From positions 124,001-188,000 of the forward strand of contig JARKIF010000023.1 of assembly GCA_029378245.1 (NCBI GenBank): a stretch of DNA of 64,000 nt, written 5' to 3'. Source of the stretch: Roridomyces roridus. Lineage: Eukaryota > Basidiomycota > Agaricomycetes > Agaricales > Mycenaceae. How positions within the stretch are numbered: the first letter of the stretch is position 1; every line of letters starts with the position of its first letter. The position numbers were made by a program, and so were the translations under genes. The notes below the pieces were generated by a model that saw nothing but the letters and a program-made list of their open reading frames with translations, did not search any database and was not told where the DNA came from. Below, piece by piece: positions 51,101 through 62,568 of the stretch.

Positions 51101-53523
51101 ATGTCGCTATCCGTTCAAGGCCATGTTATGGAGCCCTCAGCAGCGGACACACTCGTCGATGGTCCCAGGCCCGGTGACTCCCCTGGACGCCGAAGCGAAG
51201 CGACTGTCGTGGACGGCTCCGATAGGCTGGGAGCGGGAGTGGGGATGCATCGTCGACGTCGACGTAGCACGAGCCATTCTGTGGGCGAGAAAGATCGATC
51301 ATCGCCCTCTGTACCTCCGACGAACCGACATCGTTGCCTCATCCTCTGCTTTGACGGAACGGACAATCAATTTGGGGCCGACAACTCTAATGTCGTGCAG
51401 CTTGTGTCGGCGCTGAAGAAGGACGATTGTACCAAGCAGATGGTATACTATCAGGTGAGTGCTATCTATCATCCCTGCCTGCTGCTAGCACATCCTGACC
51501 AAGAGGAAGACTGGAATCGGCACGTACACTTCCCCTCGTTTCGCCACACCCATGTCCGCGAAAATTTCCCAGGTACGTGATATCAGCGGGAGGTCCGCGC
51601 ACGGTGCTTACCCGTTGATTCAGACGGTAGACGCTGCCATCGCCTGGAACCTTGATTCCCATGTGATGAGTGAGTCGGCTATCCTCGGCGTCCTTACAAG
51701 CTAAATTGTTTCTTCTCAGGCGGTTACGAATTTCTAATGCAAAATTGTCCGTCCGCCTATAATTGAATGGGCGTCGTGGCTAAATCTGAATATTGCACAG
51801 ACACTGCCAACGACCGGATATGCATCTTTGGCTTCTCCCGCGGCGCCTATATTGCACGCAGGTGCGTGGAGTCTCCCCCATGGCTATCCGCTGATCAAAT
51901 CTAAACGCCACACAGCCTAGCGGGAATGATTCACAAAGTTGGACTGTTGCCCGTGGATAACTATCAACAAGGTGGGGATCCGACTCCTCTTTCTTTTTTG
52001 TTTTGATCAGTCGTTGACGATACCAGTTCCTTTTGCGTATCGGATGTATGCTCGGACGGACGCCACTGGATGGGCGCAGGTACGTCTGGAAACGAGTGCA
52101 ACGTTGGTTTTCACTCATCCCTCTTTCCAGTCGAATGCCTTCAAGAAGGCTTTCAGCAACGATGTGCATATTGATTTCCTCGGCGTTTGGTCAGTTTCCG
52201 CTCTATCGTTGCATTATCCGCCGGTGTTGAACTGATTCAGGGACACGGTCGATTCAGTCGGACTCATACGCCGGCGTCTCCCGTTCACGGCATCCAATAC
52301 CATTGTCCGCACTTTCCGCCACGCGGTGTCACTTGACGAACGGAGGGCAAAGTTCCAGGTTAACCTGTGGAACATGCCGTATGTCTTCATCTTCGCACCT
52401 TCAACGTACCTTTCGATTGATTCATTTCGCTCCCCACAGTCACGGTGATAGTAGTATGGGCAAGCTGAAAGAGAAGCTGAAGCACCGTAAACGCTCCGCA
52501 CCAGGGCAGACTCAGTCCGAAAAGCTGACCGAAAGGCTGACCGACAAGTTGCCCGCGCTCCCTCTACCAAAGGCCTTCCGCCGATCGTCTACCGATTCTT
52601 CGGAAGAGACTGAGATCAAGAACGAGGAGGCGTATGCGTTGGATCATGCACGAGATCATAAGACACGGCCGACGGATGTACTTGAGGTTTGGTTCGCGGT
52701 ACGTCCATCCAAAGCATGTCCAGTGCAGAGTAACTGACTTGATGGTACTTGAAGGGATGCCACGGCGGTGTGTCTTCCTTCCTCCCGCCTTGCTCACCGA
52801 TTGATTGATTGAATCTCGACAGACGTCGGCGGAGGCGCCGTTCCCAACGAGACACCACACAGTTTAGCGAGGATTCCTCTCCGGTGGATGATCCGCGAGA
52901 CTTTCAAAGCCGGGACAGGAATGTTGTACGACCCCACTCGCCTCCGTGAGCTTGGGCTGGATCCCGATACGCTTTACCCCGAAGTGCGGGCTCGCCCCGC
53001 GCCATTGCCTGCACAGGGCCGTACCATCGAGAGCATTCCAAAGAAAAAATCGTGGTTCCACCGATTGTTCTCTCGTGCTCCGGATTCAGACGTGTTACCA
53101 GAAAATTCAAAGCGGGTCTCTGTCTCCGAAGAGGAGGAAGAGTTGTATGATTCGCTGGCACCGATATACGATGGACTCAAACTTGAGCCGCTGTGGTGGA
53201 TCCTCGAGCTCATACCGATGAGATTCCGGCACCAGAGGAGCGATTGGACGTGGGAGTCCAATTATTAGTGCGTTTTTCCCTTTCTTTTCTTTCCTTCACT
53301 TGCCTGAATTGACCTTACCTGTAGCGCGAACCTCGGACGCCCGCGACGGATACCGCACCAGCGCCCGGCCGAAGAGGATCCCAACCACTACGAAGACAGC
53401 AAGCCTTCGGTGACGTTGAAGGTACATCGCAGCGTGGAGACGAGGCGCATGGCGCGCGATGCGAAAGGCAGGGCTTATGTCAATCGCGCGCGATTCCGGT
53501 GTGAGCCCGAGTGGGTCGATTGA
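51101..53523 (+). CDS. DUF2235 (Tle1-like) alpha/beta-hydrolase protein
   Basis: Fungal protein with the uncharacterised alpha/beta hydrolase domain DUF2235, the catalytic domain also found in bacterial Tle1 phospholipases. Basic N-terminus MSLSVQGHVMEPSAAD...RRRRRSTS. LILCFDGTDNQFGADNSNVVQL is the first strand and loop with family Asp. ICIFGFSRGAYIARSLAG contains the Ser nucleophile in GFSRGA. Then VPFAYRMYARTDATGW and IDFLGVWDTVDSVG with the predicted acid Asp. FRHAVSLDERRAKF has the predicted His. After a low-complexity insert (KLKEKLKHRKRSAPG), C-terminal conserved blocks DVGGGAVPNETPHSLARIPLRWM and LKLEPLWWILELIPM follow, ending CEPEWVD. About ten short introns. Length and order fit the family; substrate unknown, lipid or ester hydrolysis likely. 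Confidence 0.85.
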
Positions 53524-55369
53524 TGCTGGATTGATGAGGGGTGTGATGACTAGATGAGCGACAAGACCTGGTATTTAGCTACTTTATGAATCGATGATTT
53601 TGACGACGATGTTGGCACTGGGATTCGAACTCGGGCAGCGCGATGGAGTTTCCTCGGAGTCCTCCAACTCGGGCCTCAGACGATATTTGCAGATATGTGA
53701 GAACGGTGCCTCCATCGAAGAGGGCGCAGCCCAAGTTCGTCGTATGAAGAAGAGAAGCAAGCCGGGGGTCTGCCTGATCGTCCAAAGACTAACGGAACCC
53801 GGCAAATGTCAATAAGTCGACGATGGAATCCAGCAGATTTTCTCGGGGGACGACCGAGATTTCTGTAGGTTCATCCATGTGAGCAGCATCCTTCCGGCAT
53901 CCGAGGGTGCTTACCGAGGTGCCTTGGAAGCAGAAGCAAAGCTTGAGAAAGCGGTGTTCCATTGCACCCGTTCCATTGCATCCGTGAGTGATCCGTGTGT
54001 CATGTGATACCCGTCCTACACCAAACCACCATCTCCGGACACACGATATCCTGGCCTGGTTGGCGCCTCCTCATTCGAATCTTCGTGCGCATCGACCGCC
54101 CGATCAAGCCTCCTCATCTCCTCTTTACTCCGCCTCCCATGGGTTCCTAGCTCTATCCTCCGCCCTCCGACTCTGCTTGGACGTCAGTGGCACGTAGTCC
54201 CAGGTCTTTCCTCGTGCACATAAGTACACCACATTGAGCGTACTCTGAAGACCCCGCTTCTCCTGTATATGTCGTCGTGTCCACCCAATCCTCCTCGGTG
54301 TCTTTGCTTCTGGGCGTCAGCACGGTCGTTCTTATGCCGTTCGTGAGCAACGGACAGCTCGGGGCAAGAGGAAGGCAAGCCGATGCGGAGATTTTCAGAT
54401 ACACTTCCGTCGATTCCTCGTCCTCCGGCTGATTTGTTTCTGTTAGGTGGGGTCGGTCTTTCATTATCTTGGCGCGGTGCCAATATGTGCGTGGGGGAAG
54501 GGGTGTCCGGGAGGTGAAATCACAGCGCCGAGGATGACTCCAGGTACGTCTCCCACGCCGTCAGGTCGTGTATCACACTCTTACACTCATCTTTCAGACG
54601 GAGCCATGAAACTCTATTTTTCCAACCGCTACTTCTCATCCAAGATCGTGTCCGTTGTCTTCGATCGCGAATTGGATATTCTTCTGCATTGGCGTCTTTT
54701 GCGTGGCCTCCAGCGTGATATACTCGACATACGGCATGTTCTATTAGGCCACATCCTCGATCTCTCAGTCTCCCACCACGATTATCTCTTCCATTGTATT
54801 TCTGGACCCTTCCTCCCCGACGGTGTCTACCTATCCAATGACCGTTCATCCAAAACGGAACGAGAGTCCCCATCCAGGTGTCTCCAACGCTTATTCACCC
54901 CGGCATCTCGTGGCCACCCTGCTATTTCTGTGGTATTGCAACCCGACTCAATCGACACGAAGCGGAAATAGCTCATGGTTCAGGCGGTGTTTTATTTCAT
55001 TCCGGCTCATCGTAAAGCCCTGGTCGTGATTGGCAGCCGCGGCGATTAGCAGGTCAAATACCTTTGTCTTTTTGGTGCGAGTTCCATTTCAGGCATCCCG
55101 CACTTCACATGGATTGACTGCGACCTTCCAGGTGAACGTGTCTCGACTTTGAACTCGCACGACATGTACTTCATTTCTATATGTTTACGCGGCACCTCCC
55201 GTCCCACTCTGTCTCATTGGCTTCTTGGTTCTATTTGGAGTCTCCGTGTAACTCGAAAATCTCAGGCTCCAAATGCGCCAAGGCTATTGGTTTCGCGCCC
55301 GCTCTTACTTCGCACAGACGACCTAGATAAAAAAGAGACTACGGGCTAACGGTTAAACGGCCTGACGAC
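53524..55369 (+). other. Unresolved region, probably a decayed multi-exon gene
   Basis: Plus-strand sequence between 54050 and 54960 has exon-like stretches and splice-like GTACGT/CAG signals. One is a hydrophobic segment IANWIFFCIGVFCVASSVIY around 54670-54730, suggesting a membrane protein. I could not assemble one open spliced frame or match a family. A T-loop-like GATTCGAACTCGGG at 53630 does not fold as a tRNA. Confidence 0.3.
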
Positions 55370-58024
55370 ATGCAGTTACTTGCATCCCTGGTGCTATTGG
55401 CTCTCCTAAAAGCACGTCCTGCATCTGCGGCGGTGAAGGAATATACTCTTGACGTCGTCAATGCCCCGATTGCCCCGGATGGTTTTAATCGAAGTGCGTG
55501 TCTGGACTGGCTGGACATAATATTCTGACGACCTGTGTAGTCGGGATCCTGGCTAATGGAACGTGAGGGCTTTGACTTGTGTGGAGGCGAATATTGGTCC
55601 TGGAACGAATGCCCAGCTTCCCCGGTCCTCTCCTCATAGCTAACAAAGGGGACACGGTCAAGGTGACCTTCAATAACAAGCTCGTGAGTCGCGTCCTGTG
55701 CTGTCGTTTTAACCGAATTGACTTGAAACCCAGACAGATCAGTCGATGCGGATGTCGACTTCCATCGTAAGCCGACCTTCCATTACTTTTTGTCTTCCAA
55801 TTGATGACCTTGAGTTGAGGACTTTGACGGCGTCTTGTCCAATACTGCCTCGGTCTATGATGAAGGATCGCCTTTTGTCACGTATGCATCCTCCGTATTG
55901 CGCACCTCGGGGTTTTCACACCTTGCAGCCAATGCCCTTTTGGTCCCAACACCTCCTACACATACAGCAAGTCGTTTAGCTACATGATGGCCCTGAACTC
56001 ATTCATACCCCAGCTCTCTCGCTGTACGTCTACCCTCATCTGGTGGTGGATAATATCCGCTAACTCTCGTGAAGCGGTGAACAGAGCGGATCTGCTTGGT
56101 ATCACAGCCAGCTCGGCCTCCAATATGCCGATGGGCTCCGGGGCGTGTTCATTATCTATGGTTTGTGGCCTGACCTTTCTGGATATGGGCTGAACGAAAC
56201 ACAGATCCGGACGATCCACTGAAGCACCTCTACGATGTGGACGACGAGAGTACGGTACGTACCTCTCTTGATCGCCAGACATGAATATTGACATATTTAA
56301 CCCGGCCGGTCGTGTAGATCTGGAGCGTCGCCGACTGGTGGCACAGCACCTCCACGGTGTCGTTGATTGCGTACAACTTGACGCAGATGATTCCGTATGT
56401 TGCTCCCTTGCCATGCTCTCGCCAACGCTGATCCCGGGCAAGGATTCAAGACAGCGGGCTCTTCAACGGCGTGGGCCGGTACGTCGGCGGACCCGCAATT
56501 CCGTACGCGGTCCACACCGTCACAAAGGGAACGCGCTATCGGTTCCGCTTGATCAACAGTCAGTCTTTCGCCGCTCCTAATTCATCTTCATGAGCTAAAT
56601 CCGTGGCAGTTTCCGTGCGCTGGCAGGTCTTTGTTTCAATTGATAATCGTGCGTTCTTGTGTTTTGTCCCTCCGAGTAGATTCAACTGATTGGGTGCCTC
56701 AGATACCATGACCGTGGGTTCCTGCTGCTGTCTCTTCTTCCAAAGGCATAATCTCAAGAGCACAGGTCATCGAAGTGGACGGCACGCCAACCCAACCCCT
56801 TGAAACGAACATTTTATCTATCATGCCGGGGGCGAGGTATTCTCTCGTCGTACGTCTGTACCTTCCTTCCTCTCCTTCAGTGGCCCACACGAGACTACAT
56901 AGGTCACCGCGAATCAGGCCGTGGACAATTATTGGATCAGTGAGTCTGCTTTCTCGGGACTTTCATGGAGGGGCTGATGGTGAATGAAGATGCCATCCCC
57001 GCGGATCCTAGTGACCCCAGTAAGGCCCATCAAAATCCAGTATTCGATGTGGGTCCTCAGTACCGTATCTTTCATCCTCTATATTGACGGATGTACAGGC
57101 GACCTTGAGCCGCGGCATCCTGCGGTACGCTGGTGCGCCCGACGCGGAGCCTTCAGCGCCGATGACCCAGGGGCCGGAGGGTGCGGATGCCAATTTGTTG
57201 CAGGAACATGAGTTGAGGCCCTTGATTCCCATTCCGGTGGGTACTGCATCCTCTCTCCTGAGCTGATTTAACTCGTCCTTCCAGCCCCCCGAGCCTGATT
57301 ATATTCTCAACTTCACGACTTCCATGCCTGTCAACGAAACTGTGTGGCTTCTCAACGGGACGCAGTACAGGTCCCCGAAGGTTCCCACCCTGATCAAGAT
57401 TTCGAACGGCGCGAGCAGTGCTGCGGATTTCAATAAGAGCGAGAATACCTTCATCTTCTTGAGGAATAAAACTGTGGAAATCAACTTCTCGCCTGAGTGA
57501 GTCTTTGGTTCTGGGGTGACTTTTTGATAAGTACTGATGAGAGACAGCCCAGCAAATGAATTGCATGGTACGTCTCGAACTCTCTCTTTTGGTTGATTGA
57601 AACGCGCAGACAGCCTTCCATCTGCACGGAAACAGGTTTTGGGTGATCAAATCGAACGAATCGGATATCGTGAACACGGTCAATCCACCCATCCGAGATG
57701 TGTGTATCATGTGACTCCTACCTTGCAACTGTCACTGAAAGTACGTTCAGGTCGCTGCTAAAGGCAACGGTGGCACTATCCTCCGGTTCAGGACAGACAA
57801 ACCGGGTCCATGGTTCTTCCATTGTATGGTCCTAACTATGTAACTTGAATTTACCGGCCGCTGACGGAACGGAAAACCTAGGTCATATCTTCTGGCACTT
57901 CTGGGCCGGCCTCGGAGCCGTTATGGTTTCAGACCCGGAGGGTATCCGTCAGCAGGTCAAACCGGGCGAGACGTGGGATGGGTTGTGCCCAGCGTATGAT
58001 GCCTTGCCTGCGATCGAGCAGTGA
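55370..58024 (+). CDS. Laccase-like multicopper oxidase lacking several copper ligands
   Basis: Three-cupredoxin-domain secreted protein. Signal peptide MQLLASLVLLALLKARPASA. EYTLDVVNAPIAPDGFNR and FPGPLLIANKGDTVKVTFNN are laccase landmarks. After TDQSMRMSTSI the first copper motif HWHG is DFDG (55820-55831), from the exon reading DFDGVLSNTASVYDEGSPFVTQCP. The second motif WYHSH is WYHSQ (56103-56111, GSAWYHSQLGLQYADGLRG). Motifs three and four are intact once two splice sites are placed: LHAFHLHGNRFWV and WFFHCHIFWHFWAGLG, including the T1 Cys. The T1 copper site is therefore complete but the trinuclear cluster lacks two ligands in L1 and one in L2. At least 12 exons, length about 530 residues, stop at 58022-58024. 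Probably not an active four-copper oxidase. Confidence 0.82.
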
Positions 58025-58360
58025 TGGAAGGCGGGTCAGAAGCCGATGGCATCGGAGCAGCTTTATTTCAGTTTTTTCTCCGGGATTTGGGACTTCGTTG
58101 TAATTTACGGGAATTTGCCTCTGCGAGGACTGCTCGTTCCATTGATATTTTTTCGGTGTCCCTCCGCGCACTGCGCCCACGAATTTCAGTTTGGGATTCA
58201 GTCTGACGCGTGTCGGCACACTCGGCATTATTGATTCATAACTGGCTGAGGTTTCTATAGGGCCCCCTAATTTTTCGCTCTTGCAGGCCATCGCCTTTTT
58301 GCAACGTTTCTGTCGTTGGTTTTTGCGTCAGCACTGATGGATCCAGCCAAATCATTTAGG

Positions 58361-58841
58361 ATCTTGAGCGGGCGAGCTTTCAAGAACCTGTAACAGCGGT
58401 CCTGTATCGGGACCCGGCGTTGCCGATGGCGCATTACATTTCGTCTGCCGCTTTGGCATGTGAGGCAGTTTTCTCTTTCCTGACCTTCGCTGACGCTATC
58501 CTGCAGTGATTTCCGGGCTCTTCTTCCATAACATTACAAACGACATTTCAGGATTCCAGAAATCGGCTTGGGCTGTTCTTCTTCACGGGTGATCCTGCCC
58601 CTTTGACGGCTGTCTGATGATTCCTTTTAGTATGGTGTAGAGCTTGATGTGCCAGCCGCTGTGATTCTCTCTACGTTTGGGCTGCACGCACAGGTGAGTT
58701 TCTTGATTCCGTCTTGGCAGATACCTGACAGTCCTGCAGTCGTTCTCGTGGCCCAATACCGCTCTGTTCGGCATCTTTTTCGCTGTGCTGACGGTAGTGC
58801 CGTTCTTGACGCTGCAGTTCTTTGTCAAGGAGAAGCGGTAG
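58361..58841 (+). pseudogene. ABCG transporter relic
   Basis: Fragments of an ABCG half-transporter membrane domain: ILSGRAFKNL, then frame-shifted YRDPALPMAHYISSAALA (a 14-bp insertion with TAA between), then VISGLFFHNITNDISGFQNRLGLFFFTG, then YGVELDVPAAVILSTFGLHAQ and SFSWPNTALFGIFFAVLTVV..FVKEKR plus stop at 58839-58841. The nucleotide-binding domain and about 160 residues of the membrane domain (between FFFTG and YGVELD) are missing. It is the dismantled 3' end of a gene. Confidence 0.7.
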
Positions 58842-59386
58842 TGTAGTGAACACTGGATATGAATACTGTAATATTGAGTGCTGCCTCGTCTTCCTGGTTG
58901 ATGAAGGAGTCTTGATCAATGTCTGTACATTTGCTCTCGAGACTTTGCACACCTTGCGCACCACATCCTCGGGCTCTCAAGCCCAATTCATCTCCTCTAT
59001 CATCCTTCCCACCTGCGGGGAAAGAAACTCATCAAATTTCACGGAGACCTCTCAATCTTTGCAAACCGGCTCGACCAGACTTAGGCTCTCGATCAAGCAC
59101 CACATCCCGGGCATCTCAGGTCCAACCTCAATCATATTTCCCCCTCCCTACCTGCTCCTCAACAAACTTGATCAAATTTCATAGTACATCAACTTGGCAA
59201 CCCGAACAAGGTGCATCATTCAATTGATGTCCATCGAACTTTTGGCTACTTCCTTGACCCCTTCGGGGTGTCATACGAAAAATTGGAACGATACAGAGAA
59301 GGCTTGGTGGTCTCTGTCCAAGGAACGATACGCTGGCCGCAAGCGTCTTTGCAGCATTTTGGCACGGGTTCGAGCCTTGCTCAGGG

Positions 59387-59404
59387 TTTTTTTTTTTTTT
59401 TTTT
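59387..59404. repeat. Poly-T tract of 18 bases
   Basis: Uninterrupted 18-T run. No retroposed sequence with a matching 5' end was recognised, so its origin is unknown. Confidence 0.9.
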
Positions 59405-59460
59405 GTGATTTTTTGCTTGCCAGCTGCCGAGGGCCGCGGTCACGGTCATTGGCAATTGTA

Positions 59461-59673
59461 AATGCGTGTCATTGGCACCAACATTATCAGTGTTTATGCG
59501 TCATGTTCGGCCATCGTTCCGTGCATCCAATGACATGCAACCTCAATGACACGCATTCCACCAACCTCCCGGACACGGCTGGGCGGTTCCCAATGACACG
59601 CATTACCCAACGACATTCGAGGACAATGTTTGGGGACGTTCTTCGGGCCATATAGCAGCCAATGACACGCATT
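59461..59673. mobile_element. Small MITE-like element with AATGCGTGTCATTGG ends
   Basis: Inverted ends AATGCGTGTCATTGG (59461-59475) and CCAATGACACGCATT (59659-59673), perfect over 15 bp. Two more internal copies of CAATGACACGCATT (about 59543 and 59590) are in the same orientation as the right end. 213 bp, no coding frame; no clear target duplication. Confidence 0.6.
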
Positions 59674-60560
59674 CCCAACACACTTTTGGGACGCTTTCCT
59701 GTCGTACGCTCGTTAGTCTCTCATTGATTACTCACCTTCTCGAATAGTCGTGCAATACCAACCTCCCCGACGACGTTCTCTCGCTCGTCCTCGCTCGCTC
59801 ATGGCCCCTGCACAAGGATGACACGCTTTTCCGGAGTGGTAGACCTATGGGTCTCAATATTTATGCATTTTTCAACACGCAAACCTTGCGCGGGGGTCCA
59901 AAGAAACGGTTTGCAGTTTTCCGCTCCGTACGGCCGCAAACTTAATCCTGACTCTGATTTTTGAGCACAGGATATATCCCAGATGATTCTGCGAAGGACT
60001 GTCTCTTCAGAATTGCTCTAAAGCTTGTGGTTCGAGAGCAATGAGCTCAACAAGTCGCATCATATCAAAGTGATGGCATGAGTCTCGTTCAATCAAAAGT
60101 TTACGGCCTGTGCCTCCCTACGGTAGGTAAAGTTCCAGAATATAGCCCATGCTGGTTTTGAAGACAACTGTCTCCTCAGAATTGCTCAAAAAGTCGTGAT
60201 TCGATAGCAATGAGTTCAACAAGTCACATCATTCTGATTCATCAGGATTCAGGGTAATCTTCACTCCCAGAGACACACTTGAGTGTATTGCGCTCTGGAG
60301 ATTCTAGTAGTCAATCCTGCCCTTAATTTTCATTGCAACAAATCACATAAATGAGTTGGCCATTAGCTACTACCAAGAAGCCAGCAACAGGCACGAAAAC
60401 GAGTCTCTACGGATGCCAAAATACCAAAAGGGAGCTGGTCTATTAGCTGCTACCTAGGGGCTAGCATCAGGCACGCCTGCTCTCCGGCAAATTTGGCCAT
60501 ACAAAGACTTTTGGCACGACGTGTATGTATCAGGCCGCGGCATGCTCCTCTGATCATAAT
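59674..60560. other. Intergenic, no feature recognised
   Basis: Contains a weak internal repetition around TTGCTC.AAA..TGTGG/TCG..AGCAATGAG..TCAACAAGTC at about 60012 and 60185, about 170 bp apart and imperfect. No gene seen. Confidence 0.45.
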
Positions 60561-61849
60561 TCAAGTTTTCTGACCGACTTCGACATCCTTCTCCTCGAGC
60601 GCCTTCCTCGTTTCTCGCACCAGAGCCAGGGTAGGAATCAGATTCTGAATGAAGTTGAGCCTGCGGTCGAAAGCGATGAGCTACGTGTCCTCCACTTACC
60701 ACCCCTTGGTAAGAGATTCCAACTGTGATTACAAAGAGTACCGGCATATCGGAATCATTCGAGTCCCTTGGACGTGTGATGGCTAGCACGGCTGCACAGA
60801 GACAATAAATCGCCCCCGACTCGACGCTATGGACCGCGTGAGTGTTGGGCTGTCTGTGATCATCAACACATACATAATTTCGAATGCTTTAGCACATCGT
60901 TGTTGAATAATGGGGGCAGCGGACGACGATGTCCTCTGGATCCAGCATAAGCGACCCGCTGTTTGCCTAGTTTGTACGAGGATCACGAGCAAATCAGGGA
61001 GGCGGCTCACCGGTCAAGACAGTCAGGACCAAATTTGTGAGGACACCAGCAACGAATGTGTATCTGGGGTCCAATTTACCCCAATCGGCCGCGGTGGCGA
61101 GAACTGGGGTCGAACTCAATGAGCAGAAAGAATCAACAGAAAAGGATGACGCGCACCGAGTGTGACGATCATGAGGCCGCTCGGCAGTATGACGATCTTC
61201 CTTTGAAATCCCCAAATCGCATAGCAGCGATACACCTGAAAAAATCGGTGATCAGTTGCTATCATGAGACCGCGAAACGTAACGCAACCAGCACGATATC
61301 TGTGAAAAAACTGGACCAACCGTCAGTCCATCGTGCAGATGAAATGAAAGCACACGGACTTGTTCCCAGTAAACAGGATTTCTTGAGCCGATTGGATGAT
61401 CCCCGACGATCGCGTCAAAGATGCCAACTTTGCGGCGTCTGCCTTTGTACCCCACCAATCAGCGTGCCCAAGAGATTCAAAGACTGCTCCGCGTGGACGA
61501 GCTGGAGGACGATTTGGGTCGTTCCAAGAAGCAGCATCAACCAGGTGGCTATTAGCAACGGTCTTCTCCCGGCCATCTTGCGCTGGGAGAGGTTGTGGAT
61601 AGCAGAGATGAAGAAGTATACGTAGATGGCTGCGAGTCAATTTTCTCAAACCCTCGATAAACGGTTGCCATCAATCACTCACCGTAGATCATCGTAGAGA
61701 AATAACTGCACCTTTCGAGCAAAGTCAGAAATAGAAGCTGACCGAGAGACGTAGAATGTGCTTACAGCAGTTTCAATGAGAGTTCCTTGAAGGGCTTCAA
61801 ACGTTTGTGACTCTTCATTGGAGATCACCGAAGACGCAGGGGAGCTCAT
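60561..61849 (-). CDS. Seven-TM-like membrane protein of unknown function
   Basis: Family of uncharacterised Agaricomycete integral membrane proteins. Start ATG at 61849: MSSPASSVISNEESQTFEAL, then helices LFLYDDL and IYVYFFISAIHNL. The GRRPLLIATWLMLLLGTTQIVLQLV helix is next. Downstream exons give VYRCYAIWGFQRKIVILPSGLMIVTL, PRYTFVAGVLTNLVLTVLT, AGRLCWIQRTSSSAAPIIQQRC and a final helix VLFVITVGISYQGVV. The last exon LNFIQNLIPTLALVRETRKALEEKDVE ends at 60561. The 'YRCYAIW' and 'QNLIPTLALVR' motifs are family landmarks. The exon between 61323 and 61640 is open only with a splice shift I did not resolve. No known function. Confidence 0.65.
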
Positions 61850-62169
61850 GCCGAGCAGTGAATATGAATAGGACCTTGAGATTTGAGCGCCTTATATACC
61901 TGCTGGCATTCCGTTCATCAATCAAGGCGGGAAACCGGGAAAACGGGATGTCATGATGGAATGTGAAGGATCCTGACCGCATCTGCCAGACTACTGGATA
62001 ACGACCGTCCGTTGAATCTAGGATGATTGTTTGGAAGCAAGATTGCGGGAACGAGTCAGATATCATAAGATCCTTACACCAGCAGCCAAAACAGCCTAGT
62101 CACGGCTCCTAGCCCCCCCAGAGATACCCCTGTCCAGTGGGCGTTGACGAAGTAAATCAGAATGTCAAT

Positions 62170-62407
62170 GTCGTGAAAACCTGGTCCAGACTTATTGTTG
62201 TATTGCTAAATTCATTCAATCAATTTATAGCCCGATGTAAAGCTTCTATTTTAGGTGTTCGCATATAGCCGTTAATAATATTAATAATTTTGATGACATC
62301 GTCTAATTTTTGAATTTGTCAAAGTATATGACCTGCATCTTTTTTTTTATAAATGGTTCCAGCATCAGTAATACGAATCCAGGTTTCCAAAGAGTTAGTT
62401 TTATCGC
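62170..62407 (-). pseudogene. NUMT: fragment of a mitochondrial LAGLIDADG homing endonuclease gene
   Basis: AT-rich insertion. The minus strand has an uninterrupted ~75-codon frame only if TGA is read as Trp (mitochondrial code): SLETWIRITDAGTIYKKKD, ILWQIQKLDDVIKIINIING and MRTPKIEALHRAINWLNEFS in that order. Both TGA codons fall at conserved Trp positions of the LAGLIDADG endonuclease family. Nuclear-code reading gives stops. It lies between two nuclear genes, so it is a nuclear mitochondrial DNA insertion. Its ends are set by the loss of similarity. Confidence 0.75.
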
Positions 62408-62568
62408 AAAGAGTCTATATGAGCCTAGACGGGACTGCATTGTCGTGTGTATACAAGAGGAAGGTCTAAAGTAGCCTCCATCCGATTGAATTCTGTACGC
62501 CTCGAGTCAAATACTCGAGAACGGAATACAAAAAAAAAACCAATCATACCGTTTTATTAACATCGCGT

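Noticed and set aside
53600..53712. Possible tRNA: TGGCACTGGGATTCGAACTCGGG with a GGCACCG-like 5' partner on the minus strand
   Set aside because: The T-stem has two mismatches, there is no A-box at the right place, and no anticodon arm forms; the TTCGAA is part of a short palindrome.
53990..54960. Iron permease (FTR1) partner of the multicopper oxidase
   Set aside because: No REXXE motif was found in the hydrophobic fragments, and the oxidase is laccase-like rather than a ferroxidase.
57580..57625. Loss of the T1 His of the third laccase copper motif
   Set aside because: That apparent loss came from the first AG acceptor; the next AG, four bases downstream, gives HAFHLHG with the His intact.
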